A DNA stretch of 64,000 bases from Spiribacter curvatus (GTDB lineage: Bacteria > Pseudomonadota > Gammaproteobacteria > Nitrococcales > Nitrococcaceae), in the NCBI RefSeq assembly GCF_000485905.1, contig NC_022664.1, forward strand, positions 1,054,001 through 1,118,000, in the 5' to 3' direction. Both the position numbers and the translations under genes were made by a program. The notes under the pieces were generated by a model, which did no database searches, was not told where the DNA came from, and was given only the letters and a program-made list of their open reading frames with translations. Positions 33,110 to 41,479 of the stretch are shown one piece after another (position 1 is the stretch's first letter; each line of letters begins with the position of its first letter).

Positions 33110-33916
33110 TCAAGACTGCCAATCGAATCGACGGGCAAGCGTCACAACAAGGCCATCGAGCCCATAACCAATCACACCGATCCACAGCACCAGTGCCGCT
33201 AGCTGGTCATAGGCGAGAATGTCCCGGGCGTCGTTGATTGCATAACCCAGCCCGCTCGTCACTCCCAGATATTCGGCTGGCACAAGCACCACCCAGGCCA
33301 CGCCCAGAGCGAGGCGAATGCCCGCCAGCACATCCGGGGCAATAGACGGAAGCGTCAGCCGCCACAGCCGACCGATGGGTGGTGCGCCCAGATTCCGCGC
33401 CACTCTTGAATGCAACGGGTCGATGCGCTGCACCGCGAATGCGGTTGAGAACAGCACCGGCCATACCGCTGCCATGAAAATCAGAAAGACGATGGCCCCA
33501 TTCCAAGTGGCGAAAACCATCACCGCGATCGGCATCCACGCCAATGGACTCACCATGCGCAGCAGCTGGAACGGAAAGCCGGTCACACGGCGAAGCACGG
33601 CCGACGACCCGACAACAATGCCAAGCGGCACAGCAATCAGAACCGCCAATGCCATCCCAAAACCGACGCGGTAGAGACTTGCCCCGGCAGCCTCAAGCAG
33701 CGCGCCACTGACAAGCAGCTCCCAGGCCGCTGGCAGCGCGGCCTCCGGGGCAAAGCGCGTGAACGCGAATAAATCAGGCTGCGCCTTGATGTATTGACCA
33801 CCCGCCCACCAAAGCAGCAACAAGGCGAGTGCGCCCGCGATCGGATAAGCGACCCGGTCGAGCAACCGTTGAGCCCACCGCGTGGTGCTATCGTTCGCTA
33901 TTGCTGATGACATCAC
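33110..33916 (-). CDS. ABC transporter permease (SsuC/TauC/NrtB type)
   Basis: 268 aa with about six helices. The cytoplasmic loop that binds the ATPase is ARNLGAPPIGRLWRLTLPSIAPDVLAGIR in outline (about 165-195), and the late AWVVLVPAEYLGVTSGLGYAI is typical of sulfonate/taurine/nitrate-type permeases. The start overlaps the binding-protein stop by 4 bp (ATGA). The substrate is not evident. Confidence 0.88.
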   Translation of the reverse strand: MMSSAIANDSTTRWAQRLLDRVAYPIAGALALLLLWWAGGQYIKAQPDLFAFTRFAPEAALPAAWELLVSGALLEAAGASLYRVGFGMALAVLIAVPLGIVVGSSAVLRRVTGFPFQLLRMVSPLAWMPIAVMVFATWNGAIVFLIFMAAVWPVLFSTAFAVQRIDPLHSRVARNLGAPPIGRLWRLTLPSIAPDVLAGIRLALGVAWVVLVPAEYLGVTSGLGYAINDARDILAYDQLAALVLWIGVIGYGLDGLVVTLARRFDWQS

Positions 33917-35169
33917 AGCTTGATGCGCTCTTTCCGGGTCAACTCATCCAGATAATTGGCGCCCGGGTGCTGACGCAGCGCCTCTTCCACAAATCGGTAC
34001 TCCACCAGATCATCAGCGACGAAATCCGGGTCAAGGCCCTGCAGGAAGGTTGTATCCCCCTCGACCAGCGTCTGGTTCATTTCCACGACGAGCCGCTTGG
34101 TTGCTGAGGGGTAAGGGTAGGGAGAGAAATCGATCCGCCCGACCCGCCAGTCCGGGTGACTCACCGCTCCGCTGTCCCGATATTCCGGCTCGTCGTAATG
34201 CGTCATGGCCCGGCGGACCACCTCTGCCGGCATGGGCAGATAGCCCTGCCCGTCCCTTGAGAGCATCTCAGCGACCTTGCCTTTATTCTGCTGCGCATAT
34301 TCGGAACCGCGCACGACCGCATTAATGACCCGCTGGGTCCATTCAGGTCTGGCATTCACCTGCTTTTCATTCATGCATACAACGCAGCACGGATGGTTCT
34401 CCCACATATCGCCGGTAAATCGCAGCAACCGACCGCCCGCAAGCAGCTCGCCGGCCGCATTGAACGGCTCGGCAACGATGTATCCATCGATCTGCCCTGC
34501 CGCCAGACTCGAGGGCATCTCCGGGGGCGGAAGGATAAGGAGGTTCACCTCATCATCGGCAAGCGGATCTTCCTGGCGCTGAATAACGGGGCGGAGGCCC
34601 GCGTTACGCAGTCCCATCTGAATCAACGTGTTGTGAATGGAATACCAATAGGGAACCGCGATCTGCGTGCCACCCAGTTCGGCGAAGGACTCAATCCCGG
34701 AACGTCCACCGACCACCAATCCCGAACCGTTGATGTGGGCCCAGGCCATGATCTTGACCGGGAAGTCGTTGTTGTAGCGCATCCATACGGGTATCGGCTT
34801 TAACAGGTGGACGAGATTGAAGCGCCCACGGACGAACCCTTCGACGAGGCCCGACCAGCTTCGAATCAATTCCGGCGCTTCTGTCGTAACCCCCTCATCC
34901 TCGAAGTACCCCATGGCGTAGGCGGTGAGCATCGAGGTGGCATCGGTGATCGGCAGATAACCGATATTCAGTACCGGATTCTCAGCGTCCTGCGCACTCG
35001 CTGCTCCCGTCGGCAGCGTCAACCCCGCGGCCAGTCCGCCGATCACTGCCATGCCATCCAGCACAAACCGACGCCGGTCCGCCTGAATGTGGTAATCGGT
35101 CGACAGGACTTCATCGCATCCGCACTGCGCGTGGTGATGTTGGTCCGGTGATGTGTGCCTGTTGCTCAT
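33913..35169 (-). CDS. ABC transporter substrate-binding protein (NrtA/SsuA-like), Tat-type signal
   Basis: 418 aa. An unusual His/Cys-rich leader (DQHHHAQCGCDE) precedes a twin-arginine motif RRRFVLDG and a hydrophobic stretch ending near SAQDAE. The mature part begins LNIGYLPITDATSMLTAYAMGYFEDEGV, the NMT1/NrtA/CmpA pattern, and continues with LAAGQIDGYIVAEPFNAAGELL and HPCCVVCMNE. It binds an unknown small anion or heterocycle. It is followed by permease and OsmC genes and preceded, 39 bp away, by the ATPase gene in the same direction. Confidence 0.87.
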   Translation of the reverse strand: MSNRHTSPDQHHHAQCGCDEVLSTDYHIQADRRRFVLDGMAVIGGLAAGLTLPTGAASAQDAENPVLNIGYLPITDATSMLTAYAMGYFEDEGVTTEAPELIRSWSGLVEGFVRGRFNLVHLLKPIPVWMRYNNDFPVKIMAWAHINGSGLVVGGRSGIESFAELGGTQIAVPYWYSIHNTLIQMGLRNAGLRPVIQRQEDPLADDEVNLLILPPPEMPSSLAAGQIDGYIVAEPFNAAGELLAGGRLLRFTGDMWENHPCCVVCMNEKQVNARPEWTQRVINAVVRGSEYAQQNKGKVAEMLSRDGQGYLPMPAEVVRRAMTHYDEPEYRDSGAVSHPDWRVGRIDFSPYPYPSATKRLVVEMNQTLVEGDTTFLQGLDPDFVADDLVEYRFVEEALRQHPGANYLDELTRKERIKL

Positions 35170-35208
35170 GAGTACTCCGGCTTCAATTCGATGGGATCGG
35201 CGGGCGGG

Positions 35209-36012
35209 CTAGAGCCCGACAGCCATGGAAGGTGCTGCTTCTGTGCTGGTGACCGGTGTCGACGGACTGCGCCGGGCCCGACCGAAGGCGGCCAGCAGCT
35301 CGTCACGCATGTCGGCAAATCCCGGCATCCCAGGACGACGGGGTCGGGTCATTCGATTATCGACCAGGGCATGTATACGGCCGGGACTGCGCTCCATGAC
35401 CCCAATCCGATCACCCATGATGATCGCCTCATCCAGATCATGAGTGACCTGAACAAGGCTTATCCCCTGCTCGGCTACGATCCCGAGCACCTCATCCTGA
35501 AGATCGGTACGCGTGAAGGTGTCAAGCGCCGAAAACGGCTCATCGAGCAACAGCACGGAGGGCGACATGACCAGTGAGCGGGCGAGCGCAACGCGCTGTT
35601 GCTGACCGCCGGAGAGATCCCGCGGACGACTGCGCGCTTTATCCCGCAAGCCGACCCGATCGAGCATGTCCATGGCCGTTATTCGCCTCGCCTTCCCGAT
35701 GCCAGCGAATTCGAGCCCCAGCGCGACGTTGTCCACCACATTCAGCCAGGGGTAGAGAGCCGCATGCTGGAACATGATATTCCACTCCGGGCGCGGCCCG
35801 AGCACCCGGGTCTGACCAATATGAATGGAGCCGGCGGTGGGACGGATCATGCCCGCGATCATGTTCAGCAATGTGGATTTACCACAGCCACTCTCGCCAA
35901 CCAGGGCAAGGCTCTGCCCGGGTGGTACCGCCACGGAAATATCCTGCAGTACGGGCGGATCATTCCGATTGAACCAGTGGTTGAGATGGTCGATCCGAAT
36001 ACCAGCCGGCAT
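35209..36012 (-). CDS. ABC transporter ATP-binding protein (SsuB/TauB/NrtD type)
   Basis: 267 aa. Walker A GESGCGKST, Q-loop MFQHAALYPW, signature LSGGQQQRVALARSL, Walker B LLLDEPFSALD and switch His in QVTHDLDEA are all intact. It is first in the operon ATPase, binding protein, permease, OsmC. Upstream is a 185-bp divergent region with a conspicuous paired palindrome shared with the acyl-CoA-dehydrogenase-like gene. Confidence 0.9.
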   Translation of the reverse strand: MPAGIRIDHLNHWFNRNDPPVLQDISVAVPPGQSLALVGESGCGKSTLLNMIAGMIRPTAGSIHIGQTRVLGPRPEWNIMFQHAALYPWLNVVDNVALGLEFAGIGKARRITAMDMLDRVGLRDKARSRPRDLSGGQQQRVALARSLVMSPSVLLLDEPFSALDTFTRTDLQDEVLGIVAEQGISLVQVTHDLDEAIIMGDRIGVMERSPGRIHALVDNRMTRPRRPGMPGFADMRDELLAAFGRARRSPSTPVTSTEAAPSMAVGL

Positions 36013-36084
36013 GTTTTTCTCCGCTGATTCAATTGATCAGCGAACGGTACAAGTCGATCGAAGCCGATTGAAGAAACCTTTTTT

Positions 36085-36123
36085 CATATCGATATAATCA
36101 GACGAAACCGCAATATCGATATG
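36085..36123. promoter_or_regulatory. Paired ATATCGATAT palindromes in the divergent promoter
   Basis: CATATCGATAT (36085-36095) and ATATCGATATG (36113-36123) form a perfect 11-bp inverted repeat. Each arm contains the complete 10-bp palindrome ATATCGATAT, and the two centres are 27 bp apart. They lie between the divergent ABC operon and the flavoprotein/rubredoxin operon in an AT-rich stretch. I infer an operator for a regulator binding as two dimers; no regulator gene is adjacent. Confidence 0.65.
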
Positions 36124-36197
36124 CCCAATTGATATTTCTCAGCGAGTAATCATCCCAATACGCTTTCGCAGATCGATGTTTCTTACTGGAGACGACC

Positions 36198-37295
36198 ATG
36201 GCGAGCGTAGCCGAGGCGATTGCCCGACCCACCGCCGACACGAAAGAACTGGTGACCCATGCACTCGAGCCGATCGTTGTCGACATCGACCGGGCGGGCC
36301 ACTACCCCGAGTCGTTCATGCGCCGCTTTGGCGAGGGCGGGCGCTACAACCGCCATACATCACAGAATGGCTATGACTTTGCGGACGCCATCGATGCCAT
36401 GAGCGACGTGTCGCGGGTCTGCATGTCCACGGGGTTCTGCGTCTGGTGTCATGACGCCCTGACCTGGTACCTCGACAATGCAGAGGTGCCGGAGACACGC
36501 GAGAAATGGCTCGACCGCGTGGCCAGCGGTCAAACGCTTGGCGGCACGGGGCTGTCCAACGGTATGAAAAACGTCGCGGCCATCGAAGAGCTGAAGATTC
36601 ATGTCCGGCCGACTGAGGGTGGTTATATCGCAAGCGGCACCCTGCCCTGGGTTTCCAACCTGGCCGACGGTCATGTCTTTGCAGCGGTATTCAATAACGC
36701 CTCCACGGGCAGGCGGGTGATGGCGTTGGTCGACTGCGCAGCACCCGGTTTTGCGCTCAAGCAATGCGCCGAGTTTGTCGCATTGGAAGGCAGCGGGACC
36801 TATGCATGCCACTTCAATGATGTGTTCATTCCCAATGACCAGGTAATCAGCCACGATGCCGCCGGATTTCTGCCCCGGATCCGTGCCGGGTTCGTGCTCC
36901 TGCAGATGGGCATGCCGCTCGGCGTCATCGAGGGGTGCATCGAGATCATGGAGTCGATGGCGAAAACGCACGCGCACGTCAACGGTTATCTCGACGAGCA
37001 GCCGGAGGCGCTGCGTGAGGAGCTGACGGATCTGCGCGCCGCCGTCCACGCCCTGGCGGATGAGGTGCATGGGGACGCCAGCGACAGCCTCTTCCGTGAC
37101 GTTCTGCAGGTGCGCGAGCGGGGCTCGGCCCTTAGCCTGCGGGCCTCCCAGGCGGCCATGCTTCATGCCGGTGCCCGCGGCTACCTCGCGGATGCACCGG
37201 CACAGCGAAAACTCCGGGAATCGTATTTCGTCGCGATCGTCACCCCCGCGATCAAGCATATCCGCAAAGAGCTCGCACGGCTCGAGGCGGCCTGA
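36198..37295 (+). CDS. Acyl-CoA-dehydrogenase-like flavoprotein
   Basis: 365 aa with the acyl-CoA dehydrogenase fold: substrate/FAD-binding [13 protein letters not shown] near 115-127, WVSNLADG and a helical C-terminal domain. No YEG-type catalytic Glu is seen in the C-terminal helix region (it reads [20 protein letters not shown]), so simple acyl-CoA dehydrogenation is doubtful. Together with the rubredoxin and its reductase encoded next, a monooxygenase or desulfonation-like flavin reaction of the DszC/SfnB group is possible. GGAG precedes the ATG at good distance. Confidence 0.82.
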   Translation: MASVAEAIARPTADTKELVTHALEPIVVDIDRAGHYPESFMRRFGEGGRYNRHTSQNGYDFADAIDAMSDVSRVCMSTGFCVWCHDALTWYLDNAEVPETREKWLDRVASGQTLGGTGLSNGMKNVAAIEELKIHVRPTEGGYIASGTLPWVSNLADGHVFAAVFNNASTGRRVMALVDCAAPGFALKQCAEFVALEGSGTYACHFNDVFIPNDQVISHDAAGFLPRIRAGFVLLQMGMPLGVIEGCIEIMESMAKTHAHVNGYLDEQPEALREELTDLRAAVHALADEVHGDASDSLFRDVLQVRERGSALSLRASQAAMLHAGARGYLADAPAQRKLRESYFVAIVTPAIKHIRKELARLEAA

Positions 37296-37300
37296 ACCCA

Positions 37301-37597
37301 ATGACCGCCCATAGCGCTTCTGATTATCGGCAATACATCTGCCTTGTCTGCGGCTACATCTACGATGAAGCCAATGGCGATCCGGACGGCGGCCTGCCGC
37401 CCGGTACCCGCTATGAGGACATCCCCGATGACTGGGTATGCCCCGACTGCGGGGTCAGCAAGGCTGACTTCGTGCCGATCGACGACGCGACACAGACACC
37501 GCCACCGGCCGCCGTCAGTCGCGTCACGAACGCTGCCCGCCGACCCCTCACAGGTGGTCATTATTGGCGGCGGCATGGCCGGATGGGCAGCGGCTGA
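37301..37597 (+). CDS. Rubredoxin
   Basis: 98 aa: a classic rubredoxin of about 55 residues with Fe ligands Cys14, Cys17, Cys47 and Cys50 ([15 protein letters not shown]), then about 40 residues of linker-like sequence. It carries single electrons from the reductase encoded in the following frame, presumably to the flavoprotein upstream. The tail overlaps the reductase frame by 44 bp. Comparable loci are believed to encode rubredoxin and reductase as one fused chain, so the tail may be the linker of a fusion broken by a frameshift. Confidence 0.85.
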   Translation: MTAHSASDYRQYICLVCGYIYDEANGDPDGGLPPGTRYEDIPDDWVCPDCGVSKADFVPIDDATQTPPPAAVSRVTNAARRPLTGGHYWRRHGRMGSG

Positions 37598-38678
37598 AGC
37601 CATCCGCCGGGCAGACCCGAACCGAGCCATCGTGCTGATCACCGCGGATGCCGGCCATCACTATCCAAAACCGCGGCTCTCGAGCGCCGCAGGGGAAGGG
37701 TTGGCCCCCGATGAGATCATCATGCGCCAGGGGCCGGAGCAGGCGGCGAAACATGATGTCGAGCTGCTGGCGCACACGCGGGCACTCAGCATCGACCGTG
37801 GCCGGCGGCGCGTCATCACCGCCCGTGGCGGCGTGCCCTATCATCGGCTGGTGATCGCGATGGGCGCCGAGCAGCGCAGACTGCCGCAGCCTGGCGACGG
37901 GGATGGCACCATCCACACCGTCAACTCCCTGGAGGACTATCGAGTCGTTCGATCGAGAGTGGATGGCGGGCAATCCTCCATCTTGATCATCGGCGGCGGA
38001 CTGATCGGCAGTGAATTCGCCAATGACCTCACAGTGGCTGGGCATCGCGTCACGCTGGTGGAACGCGCGGAGCATCTCCTCTCCGCCCTGCTTCCCGCAG
38101 CGGCCGCCCGCTCGCTTGAGGCCCGGTTCATCGAGAAGGGCATTGATGTCCATACCGGTCGCAGCGTGCAGTCACTCAATACTCAACCGACTGGGGACCT
38201 GACGGCCACACTGACCACGGGTGAAACTTGGCGGGGTGATCTGGTGATCTCGGCGCTCGGTCTTCAGCCCAATACCCACCTGGCGAACCAGGCAGGGCTT
38301 GAAACCCATCAGGGCCTGGTGGTCGATGACCAGATGCGCACGAGCGACGGGTGCATCCTTGCCCTGGGGGACTGCGTGGAACACCGGGGTGTCATCCGTC
38401 CTTATGTGCGGGCACTCCGCCGCCAGGCGAGCGTCCTCGGGAAAACGCTCGCCGGGGATGCCGCCGTCTACGACGGCAAGCCGGACACCATCATCATCAA
38501 GACAACGCTGTATCCAGTCGCTGTCCATCCACCGTCCAGCCATGGCGAGTGGGTTGCCGCACAGAACGGCCGCTGGAACCACTACAGCGGTGGCCGACTC
38601 ACCGGCTTTGCTCTCATGGACCGAGCGGTTGCAGACGCCAAACGGGTTGAGAGAGAGTTGGGGGAATATGTCGAATAG
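37554..38678 (+). CDS. FAD-dependent rubredoxin/NAD reductase
   Basis: About 374 aa of a two-dinucleotide-domain reductase: [18 protein letters not shown] binds [24 protein letters not shown] binds NAD(P)H, and [10 protein letters not shown] is the second FAD motif. No ATG exists near the domain start. GTG 37554 gives a start right at the FAD strand, with no ribosome site, inside the rubredoxin gene and in another frame. Either it is translated by coupling from GTG, or a frameshift has split an original rubredoxin-reductase fusion. The domain itself has no further lesion. Confidence 0.75.
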   Translation: MVIIGGGMAGWAAAEAIRRADPNRAIVLITADAGHHYPKPRLSSAAGEGLAPDEIIMRQGPEQAAKHDVELLAHTRALSIDRGRRRVITARGGVPYHRLVIAMGAEQRRLPQPGDGDGTIHTVNSLEDYRVVRSRVDGGQSSILIIGGGLIGSEFANDLTVAGHRVTLVERAEHLLSALLPAAAARSLEARFIEKGIDVHTGRSVQSLNTQPTGDLTATLTTGETWRGDLVISALGLQPNTHLANQAGLETHQGLVVDDQMRTSDGCILALGDCVEHRGVIRPYVRALRRQASVLGKTLAGDAAVYDGKPDTIIIKTTLYPVAVHPPSSHGEWVAAQNGRWNHYSGGRLTGFALMDRAVADAKRVERELGEYVE

Positions 38679-38701
38679 TTAATGTGCCGCGGTGAGAAAA
38701 C

Positions 38702-39283
38702 ATGCAGATACTGAAATCTCTCATCCTTGCCCTGACCATCGCTGGTCTGAGCGGCACCGCCCTCGCCCAGCATTCGGAATACCGCGGTGACGAAGATCGC
38801 GCCATTAAAAGCCTGTCTGCCGACGACATTGAAGCACTCCGCCGTGGCGGCGGCTGGGGGTTGGCACGGGTTGCCGAACTGAACGGCGTACCAGGGCCCT
38901 CACACCTGCTTGAGCTTACGGATGAAATCAATCTGGATGCCGATCAGCAGGCAGCCATCGAAAACCTGTTCACTACCATGCAGGCCGAGGCCATCGCCGC
39001 GGGTGAGCGGTTTATCGCAGCCGAGGCCGCGCTCGAGTCCGCCTTTCAGTCGGGCGATGTAACGCCTAACGAGCTCCGGGACCACCTCGATACCATCGCC
39101 GAGCGTCGCAGCGACCTGCGCTACGTGCACCTGGAGGCGCACCTGGAGACGCTGGATATCATCACCGATGAGCAGGTCGCCCGGTACAACGAAGCCCGCG
39201 GCTACAGCACCCGCTCGGATTGTGATGATGTGCCCGAGGGGCATGACCCCGAGATGTGGCGCCAGCATCAGGGGTGTGAGTGA
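38702..39283 (+). CDS. Periplasmic Spy/CpxP-like (LTxxQ-type) protein, tentative
   Basis: 193 aa. A Sec signal peptide (MQILKSLILALTIAGLSGTALA) is followed by a wholly helical acidic protein. LTDEINLDADQQAAIENLF resembles the LTxxQ motif of Spy/CpxP/heavy-metal-resistance proteins, and a second related helix reads LDIITDEQVARYNEARG. It may be a periplasmic chaperone or metal binder. It follows the rubredoxin reductase by 23 bp and could share its transcript. Confidence 0.7.
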   Translation: MQILKSLILALTIAGLSGTALAQHSEYRGDEDRAIKSLSADDIEALRRGGGWGLARVAELNGVPGPSHLLELTDEINLDADQQAAIENLFTTMQAEAIAAGERFIAAEAALESAFQSGDVTPNELRDHLDTIAERRSDLRYVHLEAHLETLDIITDEQVARYNEARGYSTRSDCDDVPEGHDPEMWRQHQGCE

Positions 39284-39338
39284 GCATCCACAAGCGCGGT
39301 GGCCGATCACTTAGCGCGATACCAGATCTTCGTTATCG

Positions 39339-39455
39339 TTAACGCCAGCTCTCGCCGTCTTCGGTCAGTGCGTTCCCACTGTGATAGCGCTTGACAAGCA
39401 TTCTGGTACCGACGTCCGGGTTCTGGATGTAGCGATACCGGGCGAGCACCATTCT
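39339..39455 (-). pseudogene. Remnant of an S24 (LexA-like) peptidase domain
   Basis: About 38 codons ending in TAA match the C-terminal S24 part of the large protein encoded at 46245-48659: RMVLARYRYIQNPDVG here against KIVLVQHRDIQDPDTG there, and the identical VKRYHS carrying the catalytic Lys, then DGESWR against DGEGWR. The 5' part with the catalytic Ser is gone. A transposase scrap lies directly upstream. Confidence 0.65.
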
Positions 39456-39473
39456 GCTCTCTTGGGTGTTGCA

Positions 39474-39521
39474 TAGCCCGGAATGCTGATGCGGCCGTTC
39501 GTTGGTGTAGCAGCGCATCCC
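39474..39521 (-). mobile_element. IS3-type transposase remnant
   Basis: About 16 codons encode CYTNERPHQHSG, which matches the YNxERPHxALG block near the end of IS3-family transposases. No inverted repeats or further transposase sequence are seen, so only a scrap remains, fused in frame to the S24 remnant. Confidence 0.5.
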
Positions 39522-39550
39522 CTGGCAAACACCTGCTAGCCATGAGCCGA

Positions 39551-40000
39551 CTAGATTCGAGGCCCTCCTCGGCGATGCTTGATCCGGCGCAGCAGTTGTT
39601 TGCATTCAATGCTGATCACACCGTCCCGGCTGAAAAAGTGATGGGAGACAAACGCATCCAGGTCGCCTTCAGTATCCGTGAGGGTGTGAATATGCAGGCT
39701 TTGCATATCGCTCATCAGGTAAAGACTAACCACCTCAGGAGCCGCTCCCAGCCGGTCACAGTAGGCCTCAATCCTATCCGGGCGTATGCGGGCATCAATA
39801 AATGCCGAGACGGCGCGCCCCATCTTCGCGGGGTTCACTACGGCTGTGAATTTCTCGACTACCCCCTGATCCACCAGGTGCCGTATCCGCTCCCGGGTGT
39901 AAGCCCGGGATAGCCCGACCTGACGGCCGACTTCCGCGAAACTCATCCGGCTGTCTTCGATTAACAGCTCAAGAATCTTTCGATCCGTTGCGTCCACCAC
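39551..40000 (-). CDS. Lrp/AsnC-family transcriptional regulator
   Basis: 149 aa. N-terminal winged helix-turn-helix (VVDATDRKILELLIEDSRMSFAEVGRQVGLSRAYTRERI in outline) and C-terminal ligand-binding RAM domain (VSAFIDARIRPDRIEAYCDRL, VVSLYLMSDM). The start is placed at GTG 40000 because GGAGG lies 8 bases upstream and the HTH begins there; an ATG 105 bp upstream would add a tail unlike the family. It is divergent from the TRAP operon and is the obvious candidate regulator of it, responding to an amino acid or related ligand. Confidence 0.85.
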   Translation of the reverse strand: MVDATDRKILELLIEDSRMSFAEVGRQVGLSRAYTRERIRHLVDQGVVEKFTAVVNPAKMGRAVSAFIDARIRPDRIEAYCDRLGAAPEVVSLYLMSDMQSLHIHTLTDTEGDLDAFVSHHFFSRDGVISIECKQLLRRIKHRRGGPRI

Positions 40001-40178
40001 AATCGGGTCCTCCGTGCTCCTTATACGGGCATCCAGTCCGAAACGGTGCTCACCATACGGATGCGGCGCTTGCCCACCTATCTGATGCAAAAAGCTCTCC
40101 AACAATCGCAGCTCAATAACAAACGGGCGTCAAATCCGCTCCGAACGTCCGATTGTCATTTCTGGTTTTTCGGCACAG

Positions 40179-40193
40179 GCACCGGCTTGGTGC
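40179..40193. promoter_or_regulatory. NtrC-type enhancer site upstream of the TRAP operon
   Basis: GCACC-N5-GGTGC, which satisfies GCAC-N7-GTGC, the recognised NtrC core. It lies about 100 bp upstream of the sigma-54 promoter, the usual enhancer distance. An overlapping repeat GGTGCGTTCGCACC (40189-40202) extends the symmetric region. Confidence 0.6.
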
Positions 40194-40282
40194 GTTCGCA
40201 CCGGATTGAGGAACCGTGCGCTGCATGTCACCAGACGGACCAAATACCCGCCGCACAGGCCTCTAGCGGCCGATAAGCGAGG

Positions 40283-40298
40283 TTGGCACGGGCCTTGC
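40283..40298 (+). promoter_or_regulatory. Sigma-54 promoter of the TRAP-TauE-GGT operon
   Basis: TTGGCACG, four bases (GGCC), then TTGC: an exact match to the RpoN consensus TGGCACG-N4-TTGC. It lies 58 bp before the dctP-like ATG, leaving room for transcription start near 40310 and a short leader. The 355-bp region 40001-40355 holds nothing else that I recognise besides the enhancer-type repeats. Confidence 0.75.
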
Positions 40299-40355
40299 GC
40301 TGAATGTTGTGGATCCTGAGCCCAATGGCTCTTCGACAACCGCGAGGTAAGCGCA

Positions 40356-41459
40356 ATGAGTATCAAGCGACGTGATTTCCTGAAAGCCGGTGCGGGCGTA
40401 GCCGCCGGGTCCGGCATCATTGGTGCGCCCATGGTGGCTAAGGCGCAGTCATCCCAGACCTTCAACTGGCGCATCACCAATGCCTATCCCCCGGAGTCCC
40501 CGTTCTATGTCAGCGGTCCGGGAAGCCCGGAGGATTTCTGCCGCAAGGTAGAGGCCATGTCCGGGGGGCGACTAAAGATCCAGCATTTCGCCGCCGGCGA
40601 ACTGATCCCGGCCCTCGAGGGCTATGAGGCCGTGTCCGCGGGCACCGTGGAGATGAACGCGGCCAACGCCTATTTCTGGGCGGGTCAAATTCCTGCCGCA
40701 CAGTACTTCACGACCGTGCCCTTTGGCATGAACTTCCAGGGAATGAATGCCTGGCTTTATCACGGGGGTGGTCTTGAGCTGTGGCAGGAGCTGTACGCAG
40801 ACCGAGGCATGGTTGCATTTCCGATGGGCAATACCGGTGTACAGATGACCGGCTGGTTCCGTGAGCCGATCACCTCGGTCGAGGACTTCGATGGGCTGAC
40901 GATGCGGATTCCAGGTCTTGCGAGCAAGGTGTACGCAGAGCTGGGTGTCAATGTTCGGCTGCTCCCAGGCGGTGAGATCTTCCCGGCCCTGGAGCGGGGC
41001 GTGATCGACGCCGCCGAGTTTGTGGGTCCGTACCAGGACCGGCGACTCGGCCTACACCAGGCGGCAAAGTACTACTACACCACGGGCTGGCACGAGCCGA
41101 GCAACGCCACGGAGCTGCTCATAAACGCAGATGCCTGGGCCGAGCTCCCAGACGACCTAAAAGCAATCGTCCGCACTGCCGCCATGGCCTGCAACCTCGA
41201 AAGTCATGCCTGGTCCGAGGCCAACAATGCCGATGCACTAAAGGACCTCGTTGAAAACGAGGGAGTGGTGGCTGACACGCTCCCAGACTCTGTGGTCTCC
41301 CGCCTGCGCGAAGTGACCATGGATGTGCTGGAACAAGGGGCCGCCGAGGACGCGGAAACCCGCAAGGTGCACGACGCGTACTTTGCATTCCTCGACAAGC
41401 ACGCCTCCTGGGCCGCGCTCAGTGAGGGCCCAGTCCAGCGCTTCCTGAACAACGCCTAA
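40356..41459 (+). CDS. dctP: TRAP transporter substrate-binding protein (TakP/DctP-like), Tat-exported
   Basis: 367-aa periplasmic receptor. The Tat signal KRRDFLKAG at residues 4-12 is followed by a short hydrophobic run ending APMVAKA. The body is close to the 2-oxoacid/monocarboxylate class: DFDGLTMRIPGLASKVYAELGVNVRLLPGGEIFPALERG contains the Arg that grips the substrate carboxylate, and VGPYQDRRLGLHQAAKYYYTTGWHEP is typical. Substrate is probably an organic acid or an amino-acid derivative. It heads an operon of five genes. Confidence 0.9.
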   Translation: MSIKRRDFLKAGAGVAAGSGIIGAPMVAKAQSSQTFNWRITNAYPPESPFYVSGPGSPEDFCRKVEAMSGGRLKIQHFAAGELIPALEGYEAVSAGTVEMNAANAYFWAGQIPAAQYFTTVPFGMNFQGMNAWLYHGGGLELWQELYADRGMVAFPMGNTGVQMTGWFREPITSVEDFDGLTMRIPGLASKVYAELGVNVRLLPGGEIFPALERGVIDAAEFVGPYQDRRLGLHQAAKYYYTTGWHEPSNATELLINADAWAELPDDLKAIVRTAAMACNLESHAWSEANNADALKDLVENEGVVADTLPDSVVSRLREVTMDVLEQGAAEDAETRKVHDAYFAFLDKHASWAALSEGPVQRFLNNA

Positions 41460-41479
41460 GCCAGGTTGAGGGAAACGAC

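Noticed and set aside
36360-37301. A 313-codon minus-strand frame opposite the acyl-CoA-dehydrogenase-like gene
   Set aside because: Mirror frame of a real gene, with no ribosome site and composition typical of antisense reading.
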